From: Bacteroidota bacterium
GTDB lineage: Bacteria; Bacteroidota; Bacteroidia; Palsa-965
Assembly: GCA_020402865.1 (NCBI GenBank)
Contig: JADBYT010000029.1
Coordinates: 1-51,069, forward strand
DNA: 51,069 nt
Direction of reading: 5' to 3'
Part shown: one piece after another, positions 26,259-34,096 of the stretch
Layout: each line of letters begins with the position of its first letter
How positions within the stretch are numbered: position 1 is the first letter of the stretch
Program-made: the position numbers and the translations under genes
Notes under the pieces: generated by a model
Seen by the model: only the letters and a program-made list of their open reading frames with translations
What the model was told of the DNA's origin: nothing
Database searches by the model: none

Positions 26259-27737
26259 ATGAAAAAACAAATACTCGCTGCTGCAACTTTCTGTGTATTC
26301 GCAGCGGGCGTATTAAACGCCCAGTCGGCTGAGAAAAAATGGGGACTTGGTCTCTATGGCGGTGCTTTACAGTACCGTGGTGAAGCAGGAGATGAATTTT
26401 TTAAGTTTGACCCGATTCGCCCAACCTTCGGAATTACTGCGGCACGTTATATCAATCCCTGGATAGACCTTGCGGCCGATTTTGGAATTGGCGGTATTGG
26501 CTACGCAGGAGCTGTGCCGGCTTTTAGCGGCGATTTATATAATCTGGATTTTGTAGCCCGCATAAAATTCAACAACGGCAAATGGATCAAGGAAAATGCG
26601 TTTATCGGACCTTATGTATTTTTGGGTGTAGGTGATGCGGTGTACCGCGAGCCCCGCTATATGCCCCGCACAAATTTTACGGTTGACTTCAACTTCCCGG
26701 TTGGTGCCGGTGTGCGTGTGCGACTAGCCCCCAATGTAAATCTGCGTTTGCAAACCGCTTATCACTGGACACTTACCGATATATATGATGGTGTGTCGCG
26801 TCCGGGCGTATCGGGCAATCAGAACGATCAGTTCCTGACCACAACCGTTGGCCTTGTATTTAACATAGATCGTAAAGACACCGATAAAGACGGGGTTTAC
26901 GATAAATTCGACAAATGCCCCAACACACCGCCCGGTGTGAAAATTGACGCCAAAGGCTGTCCGCTCGATAAAGATCAGGACGGTATTATGGATGCTGATG
27001 ACAGTTGCCCCGATGTGGCCGGTGTGGCTTCGGCTAAAGGCTGCCCCGATGCGGATGGCGATGGAATTAAAGACAGTGATGATGCCTGCCCGAACAATGC
27101 AGGTGACGCCAAAAACAACGGCTGCCCCGATAAAGATGGTGATGGTGTAGTGGATAAAGACGACCGCTGCCCCGATGTGGCCGGTGATGCGAAATTTAAC
27201 GGCTGCCCCGATACCGATGGCGACGGCACACCGGATATTGATGATAAATGTCCGACCGAACGAGGCCGTGCCAACCTTGGAGGCTGCCCCGACAGTGATG
27301 GCGACGGTATCATTAACTCGCAGGATGCCTGCCCCAATCAGGCCGGACCAGCAACGAACAAGGGGTGCCCGGAAGTGAAGGAAGAAACCAAAAAAGTACT
27401 TGCGCAGGCACTTGCCGGTGTGCAGTTTGAAACGGGTAAAGATGTAATCAAAAAATCATCATACGCCATTCTCGACAACGTGGTGAAAGTAATGCTCGAA
27501 AATCCCGAATACAAACTGAGTATTGAAGGCCACACCGACAATCAGGGCGATGATGCCAAGAATCTTGATCTCTCCCAGCGTCGCGCCAATGCAGTAATGA
27601 AATACCTGACCGATAAAGGCGTAGATGCGAAACGTTTGCGTGCCACCGGCTACGGCGAAACCAAACCGGTTGAAACCAACGATACCCCCGCCGGCCGTGC
27701 CAAAAACCGCCGTGTGGAGTTTAAGATTGAATTTTAA
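26259..27737 (+). CDS. OmpA-family protein with thrombospondin type 3 repeats
   Basis: The 492-residue product has a signal peptide (MKKQILAAATFCVFAAGVLNAQ), an N-terminal beta-barrel (about 25-205), six acidic Asp-rich thrombospondin type 3 repeats (about 207-371; DxDxDGxxDxxDxCP units separated by Gly-Cys-Pro) that bind calcium, and a C-terminal OmpA peptidoglycan-binding domain (about 385-492; LSIEGHTDNQG, LSQRRANAVMKYL, GYGETKPV, NRRVEFKIEF). It anchors the outer membrane to the wall, as in many abundant Bacteroidota porin-like proteins. The gene ends in a strong terminator. Confidence 0.94.
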   Translation: MKKQILAAATFCVFAAGVLNAQSAEKKWGLGLYGGALQYRGEAGDEFFKFDPIRPTFGITAARYINPWIDLAADFGIGGIGYAGAVPAFSGDLYNLDFVARIKFNNGKWIKENAFIGPYVFLGVGDAVYREPRYMPRTNFTVDFNFPVGAGVRVRLAPNVNLRLQTAYHWTLTDIYDGVSRPGVSGNQNDQFLTTTVGLVFNIDRKDTDKDGVYDKFDKCPNTPPGVKIDAKGCPLDKDQDGIMDADDSCPDVAGVASAKGCPDADGDGIKDSDDACPNNAGDAKNNGCPDKDGDGVVDKDDRCPDVAGDAKFNGCPDTDGDGTPDIDDKCPTERGRANLGGCPDSDGDGIINSQDACPNQAGPATNKGCPEVKEETKKVLAQALAGVQFETGKDVIKKSSYAILDNVVKVMLENPEYKLSIEGHTDNQGDDAKNLDLSQRRANAVMKYLTDKGVDAKRLRATGYGETKPVETNDTPAGRAKNRRVEFKIEF

Positions 27738-27756
27738 CTGAAGTAAATTTTATATA

Positions 27757-27796
27757 CCACGGCCGCCTCGCAGAGGCGGCCGTGGCTGTTTTTTTT
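27757..27796 (+). terminator. Strong intrinsic terminator after ompA-like gene
   Basis: A perfect 13-bp GC-rich stem (27757-27769 with 27773-27785) has a 3-nt loop and is followed by CTG and eight T (27789-27796). Confidence 0.9.
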
Positions 27797-27823
27797 CGGG
27801 CGAAGCTGAAAAACTGACAATGC

Positions 27824-27919
27824 TGCACAAAGTTTTCTTCGGCGAAGCCGGATAAACTTTGTGCAAGCCTTAAACAAGTTTCCGAACTCGTTTATGGCTT
27901 GCACACCTGCGGAGGTGTG
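27824..27919. repeat. Three consecutive hairpins between ompA-like gene and pssA
   Basis: A 12-bp perfect stem (27824-27835 with 27854-27865) is followed by a longer stem (27863-27869 with 27896-27902, continuing inside with TAAAC/GTTTA) and a 7-bp stem (27902-27908 with 27913-27919). The first two overlap by three bases, so they compete. There are no T runs. Confidence 0.6.
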
Positions 27920-28021
27920 GCGGTTTCAAAGCGCCGGAAGGAGTGAATTTTTAGCCCCGGCTGTAATGGAAAGTCTGCCGCAATGCCTTTTCAGAAAAGG
28001 ATGGCCTTGTAATGGAAGACG

Positions 28022-28060
28022 GGAGCGAACGGTTTTGTAATGCACCCTCAGGTTCGCTCC
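28022..28060. repeat. Inverted repeat upstream of pssA
   Basis: GGAGCGAAC (28022-28030) and its complement (28052-28060) flank a 21-nt spacer, 91 bp before the pssA start. This could be an operator or part of a small mobile palindrome. Confidence 0.4.
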
Positions 28061-28150
28061 TCCTATTTATTTGCCGGTATTTTATTTCAAGCCATAGGAA
28101 ATGTGCCACAGCATGGCCGCATCGCTTCGAAGTGTGTATTTTCGCATACA

Positions 28151-28918
28151 ATGAAACTTTTCACCATTCCCAACCTTTTTACGCTGGGCAATTTGCTTTG
28201 CGGCTGTCTGGCCATAATTTCTGCGTTTGAGGGCGATCTGATGTGGAGTGCCTATCTGGTAGGTATTGCCGCCGTGCTCGATTTTTTTGATGGTTTTGTG
28301 GCCCGGCTGCTCAACTCCAGCTCGCCCATTGGCAAAGAACTCGATTCGCTGGCCGATTGTGTAACCTTTGGCGTGGTGCCGGCCATAATGACGATGGTGA
28401 TGGTGCAGAAAGCGGTTTTTTATTCCAAAGAAGGACTTGGTTTTTTTGAAGCCAACCACTGGCTCACGTATTTTCCGCTGATTATTGCCCTGTTTTCGGC
28501 GCTGCGTCTGGCCAAGTTTAATATTGATACCCGGCAAAGCGATTCGTTTATCGGTGTGCCCACACCGGCCAATGCCATGCTCATTGCGGCCATTCCGCTT
28601 ATGGCGGGTTGGGATGGCAGTGCTGATTTTGCGTTACGGATAGCAGAGGTAAAGCCTGGCTTCTTGCTGAATCCGTATTTTCTGATGGTTCTTTCGCTGG
28701 TGATGTCGTTGCTGCTTATTTCCGAGCTGCCGCTTTTTGCGCTCAAGTTCAAGAAGTTTGGCTGGAAAGGCAACGAGGTGCGTTACAGTTTTCTGCTGGG
28801 CTGTTTGGCCATGATTGTGCTGCTGGGCTACGCCGGCATTGCGCTGAGCATTGTGGCGTACATTCTGCTTTCGGTGGGGTTGTGGTTAATGAACCGTGGA
28901 AAACAATCGGCCACCTGA
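28151..28918 (+). CDS. pssA: CDP-diacylglycerol-serine O-phosphatidyltransferase
   Basis: Makes phosphatidylserine from CDP-diacylglycerol and serine in the inner membrane, the step before phosphatidylethanolamine. The 255 residues from the ATG at 28151 begin MKLFTIPNLFTLGNLLCG, typical of the family, and carry the CDP-alcohol phosphatidyltransferase signature as Asp-Gly-x2-Ala-Arg-x8-Gly-x3-Asp-x3-Asp in FDGFVARLLNSSSPIGKELD plus SLAD. About seven membrane helices follow. The frame extends 37 codons upstream without matching the family, so the later start is preferred. Confidence 0.95.
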   Translation: MKLFTIPNLFTLGNLLCGCLAIISAFEGDLMWSAYLVGIAAVLDFFDGFVARLLNSSSPIGKELDSLADCVTFGVVPAIMTMVMVQKAVFYSKEGLGFFEANHWLTYFPLIIALFSALRLAKFNIDTRQSDSFIGVPTPANAMLIAAIPLMAGWDGSADFALRIAEVKPGFLLNPYFLMVLSLVMSLLLISELPLFALKFKKFGWKGNEVRYSFLLGCLAMIVLLGYAGIALSIVAYILLSVGLWLMNRGKQSAT

Positions 28919-28945
28919 TTGCGGTAAATTATCGACCAAAACACC

Positions 28946-28953
28946 TACCTTTG
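28946..28953 (+). promoter_or_regulatory. Putative purS promoter -7 element
   Basis: TACCTTTG matches TAnnTTTG and lies 27 bp before the purS start, within the short gap after pssA. No good TTTG lies 19-21 nt upstream. Confidence 0.45.
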
Positions 28954-28980
28954 CCCCGCAAAACAGAATTATCGCACACG

Positions 28981-29232
28981 ATGAAATTTATAGCCGAAAT
29001 TGACGTAATGCCGCACAAGGCGTTGCTCGACCCGCAAGGTAAAGCCGTAAGCGGCAGCATGAAAAACCTCAATCTGCCCGAAATCGGCAATGTGCGCATT
29101 GGTAAGCACATTTCGCTGGAAGTAGAGGCCGACTCAAAAGCTACTGCGGAGGCGAAAGTGGATGAGGCCTGCAAAAAGCTGCTTGCCAATCCCATTATGG
29201 AATACTACGAGTATAAGATTTCGGAAGCCTAA
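28981..29232 (+). CDS. purS: Phosphoribosylformylglycinamidine synthase subunit PurS
   Basis: The 83-residue product matches PurS, the small subunit that joins PurL and PurQ to form FGAM synthase in purine synthesis: KFIAEIDVMPHKALLDPQGKAV, then LNLPEIGNVRIGKHISLEVEA, and KLLANPIMEYYEYKI at the end. The start at 28981 is the only one consistent with the family; the frame continues upstream into pssA. purL and purQ are not in this window, so the gene is separated from its partners. Confidence 0.92.
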   Translation: MKFIAEIDVMPHKALLDPQGKAVSGSMKNLNLPEIGNVRIGKHISLEVEADSKATAEAKVDEACKKLLANPIMEYYEYKISEA

Positions 29233-29312
29233 TTAATTCATACATCATTTGCAAAACAGCAACAGTTCATTTGTACATGCGCTGCTGCTGTTTTGTGTTT
29301 ACAGCCTATTGA

Positions 29313-29942
29313 ATGGATAAACAGAAGTGGTACTCGATGCCCATTGCGGTGGTAGCCTATTCCATGCTGGTGGTAACAGGCTTCGTGTGGTTGTGGAATT
29401 ATATTGCCGGTACATCACTTTCGCAGTTCTGGTTCATTATTGCGGGTATTGCCGGCATATTTCTGGTGCTTGCGTTTGTGCTTAGTCTGATACGCATACA
29501 CTGGGAGTTTGCCGTGCTTATTCAGGTGGCCCTGGTGTTGGGGCCGTTGCTTTATTTTATAAACAATAACGAGCCGTACCGGCCCCCGGTATTGGTGTTT
29601 CTGGTAAACGGAGGTTATACCGGTACGCTTGAAATTGCATTTAAGGAAACTGCTGAAACACAAGTGAAGAAGCGCACTGATACCTTGTTTTTCCCGTTTG
29701 ATGTGGATGGGAAAATTCAGTTGCAGGAAGATTACCGCATGGTAAAAACGGCGATGGAGAAGAACTGCTACTACCTCTACAACGACCGCAGCCGCGAACT
29801 GATTCCTTTTGTGGCCGGCCCTAAAGCAATGCCCGCCGATTCGGCAAAAAAAATCCTTGTTTCGCGACCTTCGCAAACCAAAGGTGCAAAAATGCAGGTG
29901 CTGAATTATGAGGTGGAGAAGGCGGGAAGAGTGAAGTGGTAA
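29313..29942 (+). CDS. Hypothetical membrane protein
   Basis: The 209-residue product has three predicted membrane helices within residues 8-95 (VVAYSMLVVTGFVWLW; FIIAGIAGIFLVLAFVLSL; FAVLIQVALVLGPLLYFI) and a soluble, charged C-terminal domain (about 100-209) with beta strands. No family is recognised. It starts 81 bp after purS on the same strand. Confidence 0.65.
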   Translation: MDKQKWYSMPIAVVAYSMLVVTGFVWLWNYIAGTSLSQFWFIIAGIAGIFLVLAFVLSLIRIHWEFAVLIQVALVLGPLLYFINNNEPYRPPVLVFLVNGGYTGTLEIAFKETAETQVKKRTDTLFFPFDVDGKIQLQEDYRMVKTAMEKNCYYLYNDRSRELIPFVAGPKAMPADSAKKILVSRPSQTKGAKMQVLNYEVEKAGRVKW

Positions 29943-29946
29943 TGGT

Positions 29947-30010
29947 GGTGGCTTCGACAAGCTCAGCCACCAGTAGGCATGCTATGGTGGCTTCGACAAG
30001 CTGAGCCACC
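29947..30010. repeat. Two tandem REP-like palindromes
   Basis: Two 25-bp imperfect palindromes (29947-29971 and 29986-30010) with GGTGGCT/AGCCACC arms and an inner GCTT-CGAC-AAGC hairpin repeat with a 39-bp period; each is followed by AGTAGG. They differ at one base near the centre (CTCAGCC versus CTGAGCC). This motif type is common as dispersed palindromes in Bacteroidota genomes. Confidence 0.65.
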
Positions 30011-30045
30011 AGTAGGAGTAACGTGGAACAACAATTCTCAAATAA

Positions 30046-30078
30046 AAAAAACACCGCCTTAGTGAAGCGGTGTTTTTT
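30046..30078. terminator. Bidirectional intrinsic terminator
   Basis: Stem ACACCGC/GCGGTGT (30051-30057 with 30067-30073), extended by five A:T pairs, with A runs left and T runs right. It lies between the convergent genes ending at 29942 (plus) and 30096 (minus). Confidence 0.8.
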
Positions 30079-30095
30079 GTAATTCGTTCATCGCA

Positions 30096-30542
30096 TTAAT
30101 CCTGCGGCGGATCGGGTGCGGTGGTGTAGCCTGCTTTTTTGGGCTTGAGTGTTTTCGGGAAGATCACGTTGATGAGTTCTTCGCTTTGTGTGAGCTGGGT
30201 GGCCGAAATACCATTTACAATGGTGGCCGGCACATCGTATTTCAGTTTTGGTTTGTAAGGCTCGTAGGTGCCGTTGTCGAGCAGGCGGTACATGGCAATT
30301 ACCTTTCCGTCTTTCACTTCCACTCGTCCGTTGTAGCAGCGTGCCTCGGCACCGGTGCGGATGCTGATAATGATATTATCGTGTGTGCCGTCGGCTACTG
30401 TTTCGGCGCCGCGCTGTTCAAATTTTTCTTCCCAGCGGGTGTAGCAGTTATCCTGCGCGGGTGTGGCGGGTGTTTGTGCGGCGGCAGGCACAATGCCCAG
30501 TCCGGCTACTGCAATTATGCAGGCGAGTACGGTTTTAATCAT
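30096..30542 (-). CDS. Small secreted hypothetical protein
   Basis: The 148-residue product has a signal peptide (MIKTVLACIIAVAGLGIVPAAAQ), two Cys (NCYTRW and RCYNG segments) that could form a disulphide, and a beta-rich body. No domain is recognised. It is a single gene on the minus strand opposing its neighbours. Confidence 0.6.
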   Translation of the reverse strand: MIKTVLACIIAVAGLGIVPAAAQTPATPAQDNCYTRWEEKFEQRGAETVADGTHDNIIISIRTGAEARCYNGRVEVKDGKVIAMYRLLDNGTYEPYKPKLKYDVPATIVNGISATQLTQSEELINVIFPKTLKPKKAGYTTAPDPPQD

Positions 30543-30710
30543 GCGGTAAAACTGGTTTGTTGGCTTTAAGTTTCTAAAGATAATTAACCCTCCCGAATAT
30601 CCGCCTGCGTTTTGCCCGCCTGCTGTTTTTCTTCGACCGATGTACTGAATTTCACCCGTCAGTAAAAAACATGAACTTTTAGGTTCATCCCGGGCTTGAT
30701 GAAAAATAAA

Positions 30711-30743
30711 TTTGGAAGTACGGAAAATTGCGTTTTACCTTTG
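30711..30743 (+). promoter_or_regulatory. Bacteroidota promoter of comM
   Basis: TTTG (30711-30714), 21 nt and TACCTTTG (30736-30743) match the Bacteroidota promoter well. The ATG is 100 bp downstream, giving a long 5' leader. Confidence 0.6.
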
Positions 30744-30843
30744 CCGCCGTTAAAAGCACGATACGTTCATCAGTTCAGGCTGATGCAGATTCTTTCAGTT
30801 ACTTGTAATTCTTTATTGTTTCATTTTATACACGTTTCATTAC

Positions 30844-32385
30844 ATGACACTCGTAAAAACCTACGGCTGTGCCGTACAGGGAATTCAGGCCAACACCATA
30901 ACGGTAGAGGTAAACATCGACACCGGGATCAATTTTTTTATTGTGGGTTTGCCCGACAGCGCGGTAAAGGAAAGCCAGCAGCGTATTGATGCCGCTTTGC
31001 GCAACAACGGATTCCGCATTCCCGGCAAAAAAATTACCGTAAACATGGCGCCTGCCGACGTCCGCAAGGAAGGATCGGCTTATGATTTAACCATTGCGGC
31101 GGGTATTCTGGCCGCTTCGGAACAAATGCCGGCACACGAAGTAGAACGCTTTGTGCTGATGGGCGAACTGGCGCTCGACGGGGAGTTGCGGCCCATTCGC
31201 GGCGTGCTGCCTATTGCGATGCAGGCGCTGGCTGCCGGGTTTGAGGGAATGATTGTGCCTTACGACAATGCCCGCGAAGCAGCCGTGGTGGAAGGCCTGC
31301 CGGTGTATGCCATGAAGCACTTGCGCGAAGTGATTGACTTTTTTTGCGGCCAGCGTCCGGAGCCGGTGAAACTTGATCTTGCTGCCGAATTTGCCACCGA
31401 GCCCTTACTTACCGATGCCGATCTGGCCGAAGTGAAAGGGCAGGACATTGTGCGCCGTGCGCTGGAAGTGGCGGCCGGCGGCGGACATAATATTCTCATG
31501 ATCGGGCCTCCGGGTGCGGGTAAAACCATGCTGGCCAAACGCCTGCCGGGCATTCTGCCACCCATGAGTTTGCGCGAGGCGCTTGAAACCACTAAAATTC
31601 ATTCGGTGGCTGGCCGCAGCGGAGCGGGAGCCGGACTGATTACACGCCGGCCGTTTCGATCGCCGCATCATACAATTAGCGATGTGGCGCTGGTAGGGGG
31701 CGGTGGCTTTCCGCAGCCGGGCGAAATTTCGCTGGCACACAACGGTGTGCTTTTTCTCGACGAACTGCCCGAATACAAACGCACTGTGCTTGAAGTGATG
31801 CGGCAGCCGCTCGAAGACCGTGTGGTGACTATCTCCCGCGCTAAGTTTACGGTTGATTTTCCGGCCGGCTTTATGCTGGTAGCGTCTATGAATCCCTGCC
31901 CGTGCGGCTACTTCAGCCATCCCGATAAAAAGTGTGTGTGTCCGCCCGGCGCCGTGCAGGCCTACATGAACCGCATTTCAGGGCCGCTGCTCGATCGTAT
32001 CGACATGCACGTGGAGGTTTCGCCGCTGGGTTTTCGCGAACTATCAAACAACCAGCCAGGCGAAAGCAGCGCGGCTGTGCGGGAACGGGTGATGCGTGTG
32101 CGCGAAATACAATTGAAACGATTTGCAAATACCCCCGGCGTTTACTGCAATGCACAAATGACCGCTTCAATGGTGCGTGAATATTGTGCGCTTGATGAAG
32201 CCGGAAAAGAGGTGCTTCAAACAGCCATGAACCGGCTCGGCTTTTCGGCACGCGGCTTTGATCGTATGCTGAAAGTGGCACGCACCATTGCTGATATGCA
32301 CGGGAACAAAAATGTAACGAAAGATAATCTTATCTCAGCCGTGAGATACCGCAATCTTGACAGAGCTAATTTTTACGCCAATTGA
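30844..32385 (+). CDS. comM: YifB/ComM-family Mg-chelatase-like AAA+ ATPase
   Basis: The 513-residue product has the Lon-like N-terminal domain (about 1-170; FIVGLPDSAVKESQQRIDAAL), the AAA+ module (about 190-390) with Walker A GPPGAGKTM, GHNILMIG before it and Walker B VLFLDELPEY, the Cys-rich insertion NPCPCGYFSHPDKKCVCPP, and the C-terminal Mg-chelatase helical domain. ComM is a DNA helicase that promotes branch migration in natural transformation. The complete length and motifs support an intact gene. The dispersed repeat copy 2 starts at its stop codon. Confidence 0.95.
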   Translation: MTLVKTYGCAVQGIQANTITVEVNIDTGINFFIVGLPDSAVKESQQRIDAALRNNGFRIPGKKITVNMAPADVRKEGSAYDLTIAAGILAASEQMPAHEVERFVLMGELALDGELRPIRGVLPIAMQALAAGFEGMIVPYDNAREAAVVEGLPVYAMKHLREVIDFFCGQRPEPVKLDLAAEFATEPLLTDADLAEVKGQDIVRRALEVAAGGGHNILMIGPPGAGKTMLAKRLPGILPPMSLREALETTKIHSVAGRSGAGAGLITRRPFRSPHHTISDVALVGGGGFPQPGEISLAHNGVLFLDELPEYKRTVLEVMRQPLEDRVVTISRAKFTVDFPAGFMLVASMNPCPCGYFSHPDKKCVCPPGAVQAYMNRISGPLLDRIDMHVEVSPLGFRELSNNQPGESSAAVRERVMRVREIQLKRFANTPGVYCNAQMTASMVREYCALDEAGKEVLQTAMNRLGFSARGFDRMLKVARTIADMHGNKNVTKDNLISAVRYRNLDRANFYAN

Positions 32386-32554
32386 GCGTTTAAATAAATT
32401 TCACCCTCTGGCTTTGTTATGGGGCATTTTCACTCTACTTCGTTGGCCTTTTTGCCCGTATCATTTCCGATATGGATTGCCCGCGCCCGTAAGCGCGCGC
32501 CTCGTCAGGCATAAACAGCCTCTAAATCTCAAAAACAAAATTTAAACAGGTTCT
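32384..32554. repeat. Dispersed MITE-like repeat, copy 2
   Basis: Homologous to 21051-21213 in the same orientation. It shares the GTTTAAA-type left end, the TTTGTTATGG block, GCCTTTTTG, the CTAAATCTCAAAAAC block and the TTTAAACAGGTTCT right end. Its internal hairpin (32457-32462 with 32469-32474) has a different sequence but pairs at the same place as in copy 1. The left end is less complete. Confidence 0.7.
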
Positions 32555-32834
32555 GATTCTCTTCCCGTAAATACTGTTTCATGATTTCCTCACAGTGGTT
32601 AAAATCACTGTGAGGAAATACACCAACTGCTTTGCCAGTTCAAACCCTTATTTATTCATCATTCTATACACAGACACATGGGCAATTTTTATTTTCAACT
32701 TTTATTGATTCATATTTACTTCTATTGTGATTGGGAAAGAGTGGGGATATCGCTCGAAATAAAAAATCCCTTCACTACCCGGCAACGGGTAAATTATCCA
32801 TTGCCTGCCAGATAGAAATTACACGGGCTTTGAT
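32555..32834. other. Intergenic stretch between comM and ilvA
   Basis: No gene is visible in these 280 bp. It contains a perfect hairpin at 32584-32619 and a weak stem (TACCCG/CGGGTA near 32778-32793) followed at some distance on the minus strand by a T run, which may end ilvA transcription. Confidence 0.5.
32584..32619. repeat. Perfect 14-bp inverted repeat
   Basis: ATTTCCTCACAGTG (32584-32597) pairs with 32606-32619 around an 8-nt loop. No T run follows on either strand, so termination is not obvious. Confidence 0.55.
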
Positions 32835-34079
32835 TTACAACAGGTACTGAAGGATTTCAGGACGATTGTTCAGGTATTCGTATTTCATTCCACTTTGCGT
32901 CATCCTGTGAAGAAGCAGATTAAGGTCGTCTTTTTTCAAAATTTCCAATCCGATAAATGCGGGCCCGTTTTCGCGGTTGTTTTTTTGGGAGTATTCGAAA
33001 TGTGTAATATCCTGTCCGGTATCCAGAACCTTGTCGAGAAATTCTCTTAGTGCGCCCGCCCGCTGAGGAAATCTTACAATGAAGTAATGTTTAAGGCCTT
33101 CGTACATCAGTGAACGTTCCCTGATTTCTTCTGTTCGAGAAATGTCGTTGTTGCTTCCGCTTACAATACATACAACTGTTTTGTGTGTTATTTCTGATGC
33201 GTAAAGGTCAAGTGCAGTAATGGCAAGTGCTCCTGCGGGTTCCACAATAATAGCTTCTTCGTTGTAAAGCTGAAGTATGGTGCTGCACACTTTACCCTCA
33301 GGCACGGTAACAATATCGTATAAATGTGTTTTACAGATTTCAAAGGTTTTGTCGCCCACGCGTTTTACGGCAGCACCGTCAATAAACTTATCTATTTCCG
33401 TCAGGGTATGATTGAAGCCCAGTTGTAACGATGTTTTCATTGACGGTGCGCCTTCGGGTTCCACACCAATAATATGCGTATGCGGACTAAGTTTACTGAA
33501 TACGGTACAAATTCCTGCTGCAAGTCCGCCTCCACCTACCGGTACAAACATATAATCAATTTTTCCGGCAAAATCTTCAAGTATTTCCAGCCCTATTGTT
33601 GCTTGTCCCTCTATGACTTTCTCATCGTCGAAAGGATGGATAAAGGGCATTTTGTTTTTTGCCGAAAGCTCAAGAGCTTCTTTGTAGCTGTCGTCAAAAG
33701 TATCTCCTTTTAAATAGAGCTGCACAAACTCACCGCCAAACATTTTTACTTGATTTACTTTTTGTGTGGGCGTGGTAACAGGCATGAAGATATGTCCTTT
33801 TATACCGAGTAGTTTACACGAAAGGGCCACTCCCTGTGCATGATTTCCCGCACTGGCACATACCACACCTTTAGTGGTTTTGGAAGCAGGTACTGAAGTG
33901 ATTTTATTATAGGCTCCTCTGATCTTATAGGAACGAACAATCTGAAGATCTTCTCGCTTCAGGTAAATTTCCGCATTGAATTTCGAAGAAAGCCCTGCAT
34001 TGTATTGCAAAGGCGTATGCCGCACAATTTTTTTGAGTTTGGGATACGCTTCATTCACTATAAGATCAAAGGATGCCAT
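32835..34079 (-). CDS. ilvA: Threonine ammonia-lyase (biosynthetic)
   Basis: Converts threonine to 2-oxobutanoate with PLP, the entry into isoleucine synthesis. From the ATG at 34079 the product has 414 residues, with the PLP Lys52 in SYKIRGAY, the Asn-bearing CASAGNHAQGVA, the phosphate loop VPVGGGGLAAG and SGSNNDISR. A single C-terminal ACT-like domain (about 325-414; HYFIVRFPQRAGALREFL) is fitting for isoleucine feedback. The start at 34079 (MASFDLIVNEAY) is preferred to a longer frame. It lies 17 bp after ilvC and is the last gene of the ilv cluster. Confidence 0.95.
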   Translation of the reverse strand: MASFDLIVNEAYPKLKKIVRHTPLQYNAGLSSKFNAEIYLKREDLQIVRSYKIRGAYNKITSVPASKTTKGVVCASAGNHAQGVALSCKLLGIKGHIFMPVTTPTQKVNQVKMFGGEFVQLYLKGDTFDDSYKEALELSAKNKMPFIHPFDDEKVIEGQATIGLEILEDFAGKIDYMFVPVGGGGLAAGICTVFSKLSPHTHIIGVEPEGAPSMKTSLQLGFNHTLTEIDKFIDGAAVKRVGDKTFEICKTHLYDIVTVPEGKVCSTILQLYNEEAIIVEPAGALAITALDLYASEITHKTVVCIVSGSNNDISRTEEIRERSLMYEGLKHYFIVRFPQRAGALREFLDKVLDTGQDITHFEYSQKNNRENGPAFIGLEILKKDDLNLLLHRMTQSGMKYEYLNNRPEILQYLL

Positions 34080-34096
34080 TGATAGTGTATAATAGA

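Noticed and set aside
26880-27370. Tandem DNA repeat after the ompA barrel
   Set aside because: It is explained by six thrombospondin type 3 coding repeats in a well-supported gene.
28040-28150. Longer N-terminus for pssA
   Set aside because: The extra 37 residues do not match the family, and the Met at 28151 begins the conserved start.
29947-30010. Possible small CRISPR array
   Set aside because: Only two units with a 14-nt gap, palindromic, without spacers of normal length or cas genes.
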